Of a stretch of DNA of 5,682 nucleotides, positions 5,641-5,682 are shown piece by piece. The notes beneath the pieces are model-generated. The model was given only the letters and a program-made list of their open reading frames with translations. It had not been told where the DNA came from and did not search any database. The DNA comes from DASPJQ01 sp035299065. Lineage in GTDB: Bacteria; Bacteroidota; Bacteroidia; Flavobacteriales_D; UBA2798. Position 1 is the stretch's first letter; the number at the start of each line of letters is the position of its first letter. Position numbers and translations under genes: made by a program. The stretch is taken from the NCBI GenBank assembly GCA_035299065.1, contig DATGXI010000052.1, forward strand, positions 1-5,682, in the 5' to 3' direction.

Positions 5641-5682
5641 AGTTAAACGCAGTGCCTCAGAGATTCCGGTTGAGCGTGGCAG
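5638..5682 (-). CDS. Possible 3' end of a minus-strand gene (partial)
   Basis: Read on the minus strand from the window edge, 14 sense codons (LPRSTGISEALRLT) are followed by TAA at 5640-5638. The other two minus-strand frames meet stops within the same stretch. Base composition changes sharply here from the purine-rich array to ordinary mixed sequence, consistent with entering a gene convergent with pbpC. Fourteen codons are too few to identify a family, and an open run this short can occur by chance. Confidence 0.25.
   Translation of the reverse strand: MPRSTGISEALRLT

Noticed and set aside
5641..5682. Possible tRNA 3' portion because of the GGTTGAGCG stretch near the window end.
   Set aside because: The sequence lacks the TTCRANNC loop pattern and a matching acceptor stem, and no tRNA body is present upstream.

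Overview
The window looks like chromosomal DNA from a member of the Bacteroidota, probably an environmental Cytophagales, Sphingobacteriales or Chitinophagales-type organism. The genes lack Shine-Dalgarno sequences and have A/T-rich leaders. One upstream region carries a TAnnTTTG-like -7 box typical of the phylum. The proteins resemble those familiar from the group: a SirB1-type transglutaminase-fold protein ending in the INPF version of its motif, a uridine-phosphorylase-like enzyme, a DUF4197 lipoprotein and a full-length PBP1C. The assignment rests on recognition by eye, not on a database search.

Layout: positions 9-2731 hold three genes, all on the minus strand. In transcription order these are the DUF4197 lipoprotein (2731-1988), the nucleoside phosphorylase (1893-994) and the SirB1-like protein (887-9). 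A long near-perfect inverted repeat (1902-1975) sits between the first two, ending 8 nt before the phosphorylase start codon. A 182-nt divergent intergenic region (2732-2913) separates this block from pbpC on the plus strand (2914-5256). From 5257 to about 5637 no gene is apparent. That stretch is filled with repeats: an AT-rich element at each end in roughly inverted orientation, and between them a purine-rich array with three nearly identical 53-bp units plus a diverged unit on each side. The last 45 nt may be the 3' end of a minus-strand gene that runs out of the window.

The genes are ordinary housekeeping and envelope functions: nucleoside salvage, peptidoglycan synthesis, an outer lipoprotein of unknown role and a protein of uncertain biochemical role. 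Nothing suggests that they form one pathway, and no defence, mobile or biosynthetic system is visible.

The most interesting signal is in the non-coding DNA. The inverted repeat at 1902-1975 and the array at 5302-5580 look unrelated at first, but both follow the same plan, CRCAG-N4-CRCAG-N5-CRCAG, with R = A in the first and R = G in the second. They therefore look like two subfamilies of one dispersed intergenic repeat, in one place arranged as an inverted pair and in the other expanded head-to-tail.
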